A DNA stretch of 64,000 nucleotides from Microvelia longipes (taxonomy: Eukaryota; Arthropoda; Insecta; Hemiptera; Veliidae): positions 19,327,096-19,391,095 of the forward strand of contig JACMZG010000008.1 of the NCBI GenBank assembly GCA_018340805.1, written 5' to 3'. This document shows positions 32,881-45,000 of the stretch, piece by piece. The position numbers were made by a program, and so were the translations under genes. Within the stretch, counting starts at the first letter, position 1, and every line of letters starts with the position of its first letter. The notes beneath the pieces are model-generated. The model saw nothing but the letters and a program-made list of their open reading frames with translations, had not been told where the DNA came from and ran no database searches.

Positions 32881-35800
32881 CTTCCTAGATGATTACATTA
32901 TTGAGATTTGAATGAGGGGAAAACTTAATATCACCCTACGGGTTTAAGCGTTAAAAAAACTAAGTGAACCTTCACAATAAAAACATAATAAACATGTTTT
33001 GACGATGATCGGTTATGACGCTGAATGAATACGATCGCCTGTTAAATACGCTGTGTGTACGTAGTAATTTAAAAAAAACGCCAAATAATAGTCACACATG
33101 GCTATTAATTAATTTTCGCACAAATATCACTTAAAAACGAGAAAGTTAAATTTCACGTTTGCCAACTCTACAAATTAATGTAAGTAAGGATATGACCTAC
33201 CTTGAATACCGCACATATTTCCAAAGCTCTTTGGGTTTTTTACCAGCCAGAAAGACATCTTTTATTTATATTTTGTTTTTTGCTATCTTTATAAATATAA
33301 CTTTTTTGCTCCCCAGGAAAGGGCATTAGCAATAAACGTAACACCCTCTTTTAATCATTAAAAATCATAAATTTTACAAATTTATTTGTTTATATATTCA
33401 AATTATAAGCGCTTGTGGATTTTATACCTAAGGATGTAAATACAAGTCTAAACTATACATAAACTATTTGGTAATATTTCTATTTGTGGATAGACTTTTA
33501 TTTACAATTTTTTTAATATAATTTCATAATAAGAGCTTTTAAAAGTTGCTTTTATGCGAAGAGACCTCAACCACAAGTGTAATTAGTACAGTTCTCGATT
33601 TGAATTTTTCTTGTACGCTACCTTTATCGGAAACTTTTTAAGCCCATACGCTCGTAAGCATCGTTCTATGATTGCGTTAAGGAACGCAGCAGCATTGACC
33701 GCCCCGCCAAGTCAAGAAGAAAAGGCAAAATACCCCGCTTATTCAATAAAAAAATTCAAAAACCTACTTAAGCTGCCAGTGTATACAGTACCTAACAAAG
33801 TATGGTTTTTGAGGGTCTATAGCGTATAAACGGCTATAGGTACAAACATAATATTATAATATCTTTAAAGAGCGTGCCTTGTGGATTAAAAAAATGATTC
33901 TAATTAGCCAAGAAGAAGTAGAGAAAAAGAGGTTTCCCGACATGACTTCTTTTTTGGACCAAAGACTTGGCGGGGAGTTTTTACCACCCAAGTGGTTTTT
34001 GGTAAGATAGTAAATACTTTAAGATAAAGCAAAAAATAGTCAAATATTCTATTCATAGCAGGCTAACTAGTTATAGTCAATACACGTTAACATATCCTTT
34101 TTAATTATTTATTTTTAAATAGAACAAGATTTGAACAAAAGAGAACAGCCAATTTGTTTTACTTGACACAAAAGATAGGATAGGAACTACAAGAAAGGAA
34201 ATATTTTAAACCGGAACAAGATTTTAATAAAGAATTGATTAGGGTAAAGTTTCAACAGGGTTCTACTCTGTTAACTCCTTAATATAAACTAAGTTTAACC
34301 TAATGCTAAACTTAATTAGTTTTACTGTTTGTAGATGAAAGTCTCTTTAGAGAGAAGAGATTGTAGCCTGATAATTATCTACTAGAAGGTGTGTTCGCAC
34401 CACTTATCTACTAACCACTTCCACTTTATGTTTAATTTTATACACTCTTACAAAAATGCCGAATGCTCGAAAGAGTGATGAAAATTTCTCACCACTCAAT
34501 GGGAAATTTTAAAATCAGAGAAAAAGCATCGCTTTAAAAACTTCGTTACGTTGTTATAACTAAAATTAAGGTCCTGATCAGAGACTATAGAGCTATATAG
34601 AAAAAATCAACTGATTTATGTAAGGAATTAATTTCCGAAAGATATAGCTTAGTTTTTCTCTTTGCCGCACAGGTACCGGAGGTCACATAGGTACAGAGAT
34701 TTCGATAATGGATAGCAAAGATTTCTTCATTCAAGTTGCCCGGCCCTGGTCCTGATAACTACTGCAAGATATAAGGTTAGGATCTGAGACGAAAACTGTC
34801 ATTAGGAGAAAAGCATTGGTTACATTTTATCGAGACAGTATGCCACTTACAAAAGTATTATTTGACAAGCAAAGACAAGACAACCATATGGCCGCTAAGC
34901 AGCCTCCAGAACTGACGACGCGCGCTGGCCAAGAGCCTGAAGGTTTCTTGTTTGTTACTGACTACTGAGAAGAAAAGGTTTTCTAGCATTAAATTGCAAA
35001 AGTCATTATAAGTACTAGCAAGGGAAGCTAACAAATTTATGCGCGTTATTTAAAAATTGAGACACTTAAAGTATGAAATATTTGTTTTCTAAAATGTTTG
35101 TCTAATGATGTTTAGAAGCTTTCTGAGCACAAAGAGGCCGCGACCACGTCTGTGGTTTTCTTGATATTTGTTTAAATGATGCACAAGGTTTTTGTACAAA
35201 ATTAATTGTTAATTAACTTTTCTTGTATAAGTTTTAAGTCTACCCGTTGGGAAGCCTCGTTCCGTGATTGGCATCTTGTTTCATGTTATATTTACAGTCT
35301 ATAAGTTTTAAACGAAAAAATCAAGAGGTCCGCTTTCTTGCTTAACCATTCATTTCTTACTTAAGTCCTCGGGGTTTGGAGAACTTTTCAACAATTTTCC
35401 GGAGTTGCAACAATTAAAATTGGGTAAACTGAGCTTGAAACGAGTGTGAATAATGTGGAACTAAGTTTAGTGATATAGTACTTTGGAATTCTCAAGGCTC
35501 TGCCAATTTCTTTAACTATATAGGCTTATATATAGTTAAAGAATATAAAAATAAATAATAAACTCATTTTTTATGAACTATTGTTTTAATAAATAGAGTA
35601 AAATAAAAAAAGTTAATAAAAATATGGAAATATAAAGATGAAAAATGTATAAGGGGGAAAAGATAAAGTGGAATAAATAAGATTGTGATTTTAAGATTAA
35701 ATGCTAGTTTCCTATGGTGCAAAATAGTTAATAATTACTTATTTATCTATCCTTAGTATTATTTTGTTAATTATATGCTGTGATTATTATTTTCCCAATA

Positions 35801-36394
35801 GGCCCAACGGAAGATCAGTCAAAGTCTGAGTTGAGTCCTTTTTTTGACTAAAAAAAGAGAAAAATGTATTATAAATTGTATTTTTTTTAGTTCAGAAAAA
35901 AAGAGTTTGTTTGTTTGTAAACTAAATTGACGTCCATCTACAAAGCACCAATTTAAGAAAAGGTGGTTCTTTATAAATAAAAGAATAACCTATGATAAAT
36001 CATAGGTCTATAAAATGCATGGAGCATGTTCCATGTTCATTGGAGTTAAAAGGAGTTCAAAGCTTGTTGGTATAATAAATGAAAACTCATATAAAATGAC
36101 ATTTAAATACAAACCGCTAAGTCGGCCCTTTGAGCCCAACTGATTTGTCGACGGAAAGGAAACACACGTAATCGCGTGTTATACTATACTATTCGCGATT
36201 CAAAGCCCGTAGCCGCACCACCATCGATGTATTCCTTAATTTTCTTTTATTTTTGACGATTTACCTTTAACTTTTTTCTTAGAGAGATTTATTTTAATTA
36301 CTTTTATGATAATTAAACTCACTTAAGTCACTCTTTCATTGGAAAAAACCTTTTAAATGGGTTTACACAAGTTTTTAAATAAACTAATAAGAAA
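32881..36394. other. Long stretch without recognised gene
   Basis: I see no conserved protein, RNA or well-bounded repeat. A frame at 33611-33829 begins at a TTG codon and matches no family I know. A CGCGATTCAAAGCC fragment at 36190-36210 resembles the terminus of the small MITE at 53346-53428. Confidence 0.35.
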
Positions 36395-37320
36395 TTTACT
36401 AAACAGCTGAAGCCACCATCAAAATTAAAGATATACTTAGAGAAAACAATTACCTAGATAGACTAGTCTCCAACCTATTGTTTTACCATTGTGTAACCTA
36501 TTGTGTTACCATAACCCAATTATCCGAATACCTCCTATTGCTGCTAATAATACTGACCGACCGAATAACTTACCTACTAACCACTCTCTGACCTACATAG
36601 GACACCCTACATAGCAAATTAAAAACTTATTTAAAGACTACAACATCAAAATTGCTCTAAAAAATTCTGTTAATTTCTACATTAAATATTTTTCAAAATT
36701 AAAAGACCCCCCACTAATGCCCAAAGATGCAATGTTATATACAGAATACCATGTAAAGACTGCCCCCAAGCATACACAGGAGAGGCCTCTCAACTTTTCA
36801 AAAAAAAGACTTGGCACACATAACAATCGAATACTTGACAACTCTAACCTTATGACATATGAACATAATAGTTATAATGAATAGTTATAAGAATATAATG
36901 GTCAAGTTTTGTCATATTATGACAAAACTTGACCACCGACCAGACAAAGAAAACTATCGTATACTTCATACAGAACCACATACAGACAAAAGGAAATTAG
37001 AAATGCTCTATATAAAAGCTGACATAGACAGTATGAACAAAAAACAAGACATTAACAATTTTAGCAGTATATATTATAATATTATCTTTTTTTCCTTTAA
37101 CTTTTTGTAATTTCATTTTAAATTTATTTACTTAGTTAGACACATGTTAGACACATGACATAAAAAAACATTCAAAATTTTATTATTTCCTAACTTTTTC
37201 ATTTTTTTGACATTTTTATTAAGAACTGAAGAAGCTCAGAATCCCTGGGCGAAAGCTCTTCAACTATTTATTTTCAATAAATTTAGATAAAAGGACTAAT
37301 GTCTTTATTAATTTAATTGG
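36395..37320 (+). mobile_element. Penelope-like element 3' remnant with GIY-YIG relic
   Basis: Joined plus-strand frames read IKDILRENNYLDRLVSNL, then NLFKDYNIKIALKNSVNF (about 36627-36680), then CNVIYRIPCKDCPQAYTGEA (about 36730-36790), and later RILHTEPHTDKRKLEMLYIK (about 36958-37017). The YRIPC-x2-C-x3-YTGE pattern followed by H-x-KRK-x-EM matches the GIY-YIG endonuclease at the C-terminus of Penelope-like reverse transcriptases. Several indels break the frame and the RT domain itself is missing. A hammerhead-like core follows at 37226-37254, and the remnant ends near CTTTATTAATTTAATTGG. Inactive. Confidence 0.7.
37226..37254 (+). ncRNA. Candidate hammerhead ribozyme core of PLE
   Basis: CTGAAGA (37226-37232) and GAAA (37251-37254) flank a six-pair stem GCTCAG / CTGGGC (37234-37239 with 37245-37250) and an AATCC loop. 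This is the conserved order of a hammerhead core (CUGANGA, stem II, GAA). Hammerhead motifs are known in Penelope-like elements, and this one lies directly downstream of a PLE endonuclease relic. Stems I and III were not convincingly paired by eye. Confidence 0.45.
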
Positions 37321-37816
37321 TATTTCAATTTGTAAAAGCTCTAAAGTTATTAAACTAATAAGAAGGTGAAAATCACAACAATAGTGTTTTACAACAGTGT
37401 ATTATTGTAAATTAATCTTACTTTTAAATAATTTTAGTATTGCACAAAATTACTCTTTTATTGCATTATATTGTTTAAATTAGTTGTAACAAGAATCATA
37501 CAAGAATTTAACTTAACTGACAAATTGATGCTTTCCAACCTTTGTGTTTTATTTAATTTATGATATAAAGTGTTAGTTTTTGTTTATTATAATTTAATAA
37601 ATATTTCAATCACCGTTCAATATAAAACTTGTTTTATACTTTAAATCGAATATAACCAGCTTATCGGTAAATACCAGCTTAAAATCCAGGTCTGTAGTGA
37701 TAAGAGCTTGTATCTATTTAAAATCCTGGAATAACTGAAGTATTTATCAAAAAAGTATTGACAATTTTAATAGCCGCGATGCATGGGCGTAGCCAGCGGT
37801 GGTTTTGGGGGAGCCT

Positions 37817-37817
<1 letters not shown>
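37321..37817. other. No recognised feature
   Basis: AT-rich spacer between the PLE remnant and a microsatellite. No gene seen. Confidence 0.4.
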
Positions 37818-37873
<56 letters not shown>

Positions 37874-37887
37874 ATATATTATATATA

Positions 37888-37921
<34 letters not shown>
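37818..37921. repeat. (AT)n and (GTAT)n microsatellite
   Basis: About 75 bp of AT dinucleotide followed by five GTAT units. Confidence 0.95.
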
Positions 37922-38056
37922 AATTTATGAATTACAAACAATTAAAATAAGGTTAATGTTATGCTTACCATAATAAAGCTCTTAACATACAAATCAAAAC
38001 TAGTTTTATTCAAATAGACTAAAAGAATAAAACAAAATACAAATTAATATTGAACT

Positions 38057-38364
38057 TATAGAGATATATACTAGAGGGGGCGTAGCGTATCTCAATGCAT
38101 TAAGAGACCTGAAACATCTTTTAGGGGCTCTGTGTTACCTCATTAAAACCTCTACTAAGATTGAATTAAGGTTATAATAAATCAATTGTTTTTGACTTTC
38201 TGCATATTGTTTGTGTTTTGATTTGTATTTTTAACGTTCTACTATATAAGTCACTGTAATTTTGTTCTTTTTATTTGATTATATTGATAATCGAAAGTGG
38301 TAAGGTTATTTTTTCAATGTTTCAAAATTCAAGCAATAGGGCTCCTCTAGTTATATATCTCTAT
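38057..38364 (-). mobile_element. MITE-like element, CATAGAGATAT termini, copy 2
   Basis: Inverted relative to copy 1. It shares TATAGAGATATATACTAGAG, GAGACCTGAAACATCTTTT, GGGGCTCTGTGTTACC and the end CTATATATCTCTATG-like sequence. Confidence 0.75.
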
Positions 38365-39789
38365 GATTGAACTAAACTGAACTAAATATAGCGGACATTT
38401 TAGTTTTCATTTTACAAATAATATCACCACAAAGTTAATATGTCGAACTCAAATTTATTTTTTGTAGACAAAAGTTACCTATAAGCTCTAAATTATGATA
38501 AATAAAAATTATAAAATTTAAATTAATTTTATAATGTTATTTTAAAAAAATGCTTTTACTTGCCTGAACAAGGTTTTATATAATTTTTGCAACAACCCTG
38601 CTCGGCTAGGGGGAGGGGAGCATGCCCCTCCTGGCTACACCCATGTTCCGATGGTCGTTATATTAATTTTGAACTCATTTATCACAAATTAAGGAACAAA
38701 AAAGAAGTAAAATAAATTATACTATAGTATTCTTAGTAAAGAAACATTATAATGAAAAATAATACTTTATACTTACAAAAAGTATAAGATGATCTATGTA
38801 ACTATTCTCTTTGATGGATGGTAAAAAAAAATCACACACAACAATTATTGAAGCCACCCGACGGAAAGGACGAATGCGAGATATCGATCAGCAAAACCTA
38901 CGGGTTGATATCGATCAAAAAATCAATCTCGTTTTCATAAACATCGAGTGAATCGATTTAATTTGCTTCAATATTAAATGATTACTTTTTAATTATGTTA
39001 TTAATACCTTTATTAAAAGTAATAATCGAAGGGATTTAAGTAATAAATTCAGGCTCCTTCCCAGCACCGTACCGCCTCACAGACCGTCGTAAACTGACCT
39101 GGAAAATATCTACACTAGTAAACATAGTATCGAACTAACAATTATTAATTAAAAATAGGCGTAAAAATACTAAAACTTACATGTTAAATAAGTAAAAAAA
39201 TCATATAAAATATTTAACTCGATTAAATTCTTAAGTAATAATTAATTCTATTTTTAAAGTTAAGTTAGACTGTGCAAATATTGACTAATGCAGTGATTTA
39301 AAGGGCTTTCCATAATCCGTCAGAATCAGATTGATAGACTGTTTCCCGCGAAATTCGAAATAAATATTGCATTTACTTATTATTTATGTCAATTAATAAA
39401 TTATATTATAAATATCTATAATAGTAATTATTAAATTAATGTTTTAATAGTTTTTAGGAATAATTTTATTGTGGGTTTTGTTTATACATAAGTATTTTAT
39501 TGTATGTATGATAAATAATACGCATTTGACCTTGAACTTCTAGAAATTGCCCTTTTACACTGTACCAGAGAGGAAGAAATTAATTTAGTAGTGCTAGTGA
39601 TGAGTGGGCATTTATTACAAATGAGACAATGTGATATTGTTTTTATACATCTATATTTCGCCCAATTCTGTGCATATTCATGTTACAAGTTTACACCTTG
39701 ACATCTAAAAAGGTGAGTCGATTGTTTTCTTCTCGTTCCACAGTGAATTCAAAATTAGGGTAACAACAGTTCAAATCATTTTTCAAAAA
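38365..39789. other. No recognised gene
   Basis: AT-rich. No frame over 60 codons with recognisable content, no RNA recognised. Confidence 0.4.
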
Positions 39790-40100
39790 TGATCCGGGGT
39801 CCTATTTTTAGGTAAAAAGATTGCATAAAACTCAAACAAGGGGCCCAAAACATGATGATCTTAAGAAAGTCTTACTGAGATTATTCGAGGCCCTATTTTC
39901 TGGTAGATTGTACAAAACTCGACAGGGGGCCCGCGACTTGATGATCTTAAGAAAGGCTATACTAATATTCAACACAGGACTCCATTTTTCGGTGGAGAGA
40001 TTGTATACAACTCTTAGAGTGGGCCCCGCGACTTAATAATGTTAAGACAAACTATACTAATATCTTTTGGGCATGGACCCATTTTATTAGAAGTTTTACT
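39790..40100. repeat. Tandem repeat, 87-93-bp unit, about 3.5 copies
   Basis: Units begin near GATTGCATAAAACTC (39819), GATTGTACAAAACTC (39906) and GATTGTATACAACTC (39999). Each contains GGGGCCC...TTAAGAAAG. A related block lies at 58490-58690. The frame at 39821-40036 is a by-product. Confidence 0.8.
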
Positions 40101-40439
40101 TTTTTTAACTTTATCTTTTTAAGGGCCCCTAACCGCTGGGGGCCCCTCGCATAGCAGGCCCATAGTGACGCCACTGGTGACGTCTTAAGAGACGTCGCAG
40201 TCTCTTAACTTAAATATAAATTTTAACTCCTTCCTGTTAATGATATAGAACGAATCTCTCTAATACTCTATTTGATGTTGCCCAAAATATTAGAATGACA
40301 AAAAAAATTAAATCTTTTTCTATGTTTCAAAAACAAAATTTGGTTCGATAGTGAATGCAGCGAACTTAGAACTCCTAAGCATCTTTTAAGTGTTTTAAAG
40401 CTGTCAATTCAAATATAATCTAAAATTTCAATATCTAAA

Positions 40440-41040
40440 TGCAAAAAAAAGAGCCCTGCTTCTTTGCCGCTCCGCGGCCTCCGCGTGGCGTCGGCGCAGG
40501 AGGCCGCTTCGTGGCCACATGGTTGTTGTACCTTATCAGTTCGTCATATTACGGGTATATATAAGTGGTATACTGCCGCGATATAAGCGAATTTTCAAAT
40601 ATATTAGTGAAAACACCTGATTTGTTTACATTATTAATGACGATGTTTTGTTTGGAATATATACGTCAATTAATGAAACCAGAACTAATATTGATAATAA
40701 AATGTACTTTCCTATTTTTATGAACCATACATGGTAGTATATGTGTGAAAAATCGCAACCCAATCTAAACTCTATACGTAGTGATTGATTTGTAATTTTT
40801 TGAAATATTTGTGCGGTCATTTTTGAGGGTTAATGACGTCACACATATTTCATAAACAATAGGGTTCGTGACATTAGCAATGTTGACTTTTAGGAATCAT
40901 ATATTATTTTCTACTCTTTAAGAGCTTTAAAATTGCATACAACACGATTTTGCATGCCGTACCCAGTTTTAATTCGATCCAAAAAAGCGTTCAGAAGATA
41001 ACGTGTCCCATAGAAACGTCTAGGACACAAACAAAATACA
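40440..41040 (-). repeat. Copy of the 1398-type dispersed repeat without 5S segment
   Basis: GAGGCCGCTTCGTGGCCAC, TGATTTGTTTACATTA, GGTTAATGACGTCA and AACGTCTAGGACAC match other copies (7735-7958, 44441-45000, 58060-58440). It joins directly to a (CA)n tract, as copies A and C have TG-rich stretches at the same place. Confidence 0.6.
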
Positions 41041-41046
41041 CACACA

Positions 41047-41097
<51 letters not shown>

Positions 41098-41099
41098 CA

Positions 41100-41182
<83 letters not shown>

Positions 41183-41210
41183 TGTGTATATATATAAACT
41201 TCAACAAAAT
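41041..41210. repeat. Compound (CA)n-(TA)n microsatellite
   Basis: About 65 bp of CA followed by about 95 bp of TA. Frames across it encode only Thr-His or Tyr-Ile runs. Confidence 0.95.
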
Positions 41211-42483
41211 ATATATATAGTATTGATCAGGGAGACCACCTTTCAAAAAAAATTTACCTGCCCCCTCCATGACCCCAATCTCATAAGCTTATTTTTTCTT
41301 TGAAAATTTTCTAAAACGGGCTTTTCACAAGAATACCTACGGCAGAGCCAATGACTTATCAATTAATACTTAGAAATCTGACATTATGATATTTCATGAA
41401 GGCAATATTAAATAATATTGCCAATAAATCGCTGTCACCTTAGAGTACCTGAGAAGTCATACGGATAAGCTACTATTGTAATGGCAATATTCATATGCTC
41501 AGCCTTCAAAGTCTGCAATAGTCGAGAACCCGAAGACCTATAGCACATATTATGTTTCGTTGCACTATTTATCAACAACTTAGATCTCATTACCTAGCGA
41601 CTATTATAATAGATCACGGTTTCCCTAAAACTCCCCATACTACATTACCAGCTTTCAAGCATTTTTAATCCTACTGATTCTTTCCTAGCTTTCAATATCT
41701 ATAACTTTTTCCATCACCTGTTTCTCTTATGAGCCTTTTCCTCAAACGAATAACAGTTTTGTCTCAACTACCTTGTATGTGTGTTCTCATCTCCGATCCA
41801 TTTAATCCAACAGCTTCTTGTAGTTGATTATTATTCAGATAATACATATCTAACCTTAAGGTATTTAGTGCATACGCTTAACTCTTTAATTTCAGTCAGT
41901 TTCTTACAAAATTTAAAAAAATTTAAAGAAGAATAAATAAAAAATATGTATGATAATTTTAAAATAATTTAAGCAATAAAAGGAAAATATTAACTCTTAA
42001 TTATTAACTGATATTAACTCTTAATAATGAAATTTATTATTTGATAAATAATAATATTTTCTTAAATAGAAGTATGATTTTTTGTAAATTTATCAATTCA
42101 AGGACGAATTGCTTATATTTTTTATGTTTTGTTAACCTTACTGTATGAACTCTACTAATATTATATAAGACAATGTTTTAAGAACAAATATAATTTCTTA
42201 TTCTTATTCAGTGCTAATTTTGGAATGATAATCATAGTTTTGTGCAACCAACGAAATAAATATGCCAATTTTCTTTGGATAAATCCGGAAAATTTTAGTA
42301 AGAAGTAGTAATGCTACTGGTTATAAAGCATAAACCGGACTCTTACAAAAGTAATGGATTGTTGAGCAAGACAGCACGCATTTTAAAGAAAATTCGCCCG
42401 GCCTGCGAACCTTTGCGAACATTTTACGTCAAGTGTTTTTTGGACTAATACCATCACGAAAACAGGATGGTAAATGCATCTAG
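41211..42483. other. No recognised feature
   Basis: AT-rich, no frame or RNA recognised. Confidence 0.4.
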
Positions 42484-42560
42484 GAAATAGCGCAGTGGTT
42501 AGATTAGAGTCCATGGTGTTTCAATTCACTAAGCAAATACAGAGGGTTCCTCCCTCGCAT
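42484..42560 (+). repeat. Possible tRNA-related SINE head
   Basis: TAGCGCAGTGGTTAGATTAG resembles a tRNA D-arm/A box, and GAGGGTTCCTCCCTC about 55 bases later resembles a T-arm/B box with one key A replaced. No cloverleaf with matched acceptor arms, so not a tRNA gene. Confidence 0.35.
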
Positions 42561-44440
42561 GTAATACACCATATTTGCAACGCTTCATCGTAGCAAATCC
42601 TAGCAGGTGCTTTTTTCAAAGCCCCCTAATCTCGTGACTAATTTGAAAAGCCAATTTGTCATTCTAACCTATTATTAAGTCTGTCAGCGGCTCTGTCGAC
42701 CGACCTGCTTCGCCTATCTATATTATTGTCAACTTATAAATCATATTTTTTTCTGTTTTTCTACAGAGGTAGTATTAGATTACTTTTCGGTATAATTTAA
42801 AATAAGGATGCCTAAAAATGGCGGCTAATCAAATGTTATATTTTCTAGGTAAAATTTTATTTTCAATGATTACGCTCTTGACGAAGTCTTGAATCCGAAA
42901 TTAATGAATTATGAAGAAAAACTTCCTGATAAAAATTAGAACAGAATAAAATCAGAAGTGACATCAGGAGAAAACAGAACCATTGAAACAAATATAGTAG
43001 AATTAACGTTACTTGCTAAAATACTGTGTGTCCTCTATTAAAAATAATTAGTAAGAGTAATGGGATGAAGACGTGGGTTTAGAGGTCACCAAGAGTGTGT
43101 AAGACTGTTAGTAGAAAGGACTCAAAAGAATAAAACTTGGAAGGGACAAGTTTTAGCAAATATGATTTATTAAAATTAATTAAATTTAATAAGAGAGATA
43201 TAGCTGACGTGTTATTCTCTCGTATTATTAGTTTGTTCTTGCTTTTCCACAGAACAGAGGACAAAGGATAGATGTAAGGATTCTGAGATAATAGCTTCTT
43301 CCAAAGGACCCTCTAAAGCACAAGTCTAAAAGTTAATAATAGAAAATTAATGGTTTACATTGTACTGCCCTTACTAGCTGGACTGCTGAGCTCAAGAACG
43401 AATTGTGGCTTTAATATAATATTGTAATCATTTTAACGCATTATTGTTTTCGATAAATGGGTGTTTGGTTTATTCAAACCAGTTACTTTGCTTTATCCAT
43501 CAAGCCCCACTTTGGAGTAACTTAGACAGGAATCAAAGTATAGAACTGGCGATAAGGAGATTGATTATTCTTTGACAACATCAAACAGCGAAACTTTATT
43601 ATCGGGGGATTTTTAGCGAATTTATATCATGTTACCACCACACGCGCAAACTGCCCTAACCTTAATTTATTCTTTGGCTAATAGATTCTGACACCAGTAC
43701 ATTTTTCTGTACCAGTACCTTTCTTTTACCGTGCTAATATTTGCTAGACCACCTGTTTAATTTCAATTCTATATTGTTCTATTTAAAGCTATTTTGAGAG
43801 AAGAAAATAACAATAAAAAGATGCAAGCTCCACCAATAGACGGAAAAGACTACATTAGCTCTCGGCTATATCAGGTCGCTCCGCAGTACGGGAGCCGCCA
43901 ATTTTACATGGTTAATCTTGGCAAAATTTGATCTTACATGGCCATAATAAATATCTATAAAGCCTTTATGGAGTTCTCCATAAAGCCTTATTATGGCTGC
44001 ATGGAGAACCAACCATGCAAGGAGGTCAACTAGTTGTTTGACGCTTTTCAGCAAATTTCCTTTGGGAATAAAATTCGCTATTGTCAACATACGGTTCGTT
44101 GAGCTCATACCTTTATGGTATGATATAAAATATTTTTATATCATTGGATTTGAGTTGATGATACTACATATGATTAAAGTATGATTGATTTTTGCACATG
44201 AAGATACTTGGCGGCAGGTCCAATATCTTAGGGCTTATTATCATTATTATAAATACGAAACACGAAATATACGAAATATTTGGTTTAGCGAATTTTCATC
44301 CATAAAATTTAAAATCAATTTTCCAAATTTGGTTCGTTTGTTCATTTTTAGCGAATTTGAAAGAAAAAATAAGCTAATGAGGTTGGGGACATGGAGGGAA
44401 GTAGGGGTGGGGTGGATTTTTGGAATTAGGGTCCCACCAA
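42561..44440. other. No recognised gene
   Basis: Short frames at 43079-43264 and 43866-44184 on both strands have no recognisable homology. Confidence 0.35.
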
Positions 44441-45000
44441 TCGAAATGAAACTTGGTACAAAAATAAACCTTCTTTATGTCCCCAAACCTACTACCCTAT
44501 TATTTATAAAATATGAGTGACGTCATAAACCCACAATAATGACCCACGAAAATTCTCAAATCATCTAAAAATGATTAAGTCGGGTTAGAATTTTTCAACC
44601 ATGTTCTATGTATGGTTAACAAAAATACAAAGTTACAATTCATTATCAGCTTTAGTTCCGGTTTTATCGATTGACATATGTAACATAATGTAAAGAAATT
44701 AAGTTTTTTACATGTACACTGTACTATGTAATTACAACATGTACTATGTATGGTTAACATAAGTACGAAGTTACATTTCATTATCACCTTTAGTTCCGAT
44801 TTTATAGATTGACATACATAACATAATGTAAGCAAATCACGTTATTTGACTAACACATTTGAAAATTCACTTATATCGTGGCAGTATGACACTGATATAA
44901 AATAGTAGTATGATAAACTGATTCAAGACAACGTCCATGTAGCCTTAAAGCTGCCAAGAGGCCGATGGCATCTTGGTTGTTTTTTTAAAGCTCATGGGGA
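44441..45000 (+). repeat. Copy of the 1398-type dispersed repeat with internal duplication
   Basis: GAAATGAAACTTGGTACAAA, CACAATAATGACCCACG and GTAAGCAAATCACGTTATTT match 7735-7958 and 8780-9100. A segment of about 140 bp (CTATGTATGGTTAACA...CATAACATAATGTAA) is tandemly duplicated (from about 44598 and about 44739). Confidence 0.65.

Noticed and set aside
33611..33829. 72-codon plus frame
   Set aside because: Starts at TTG, has no recognisable domain or splice context; could be chance.
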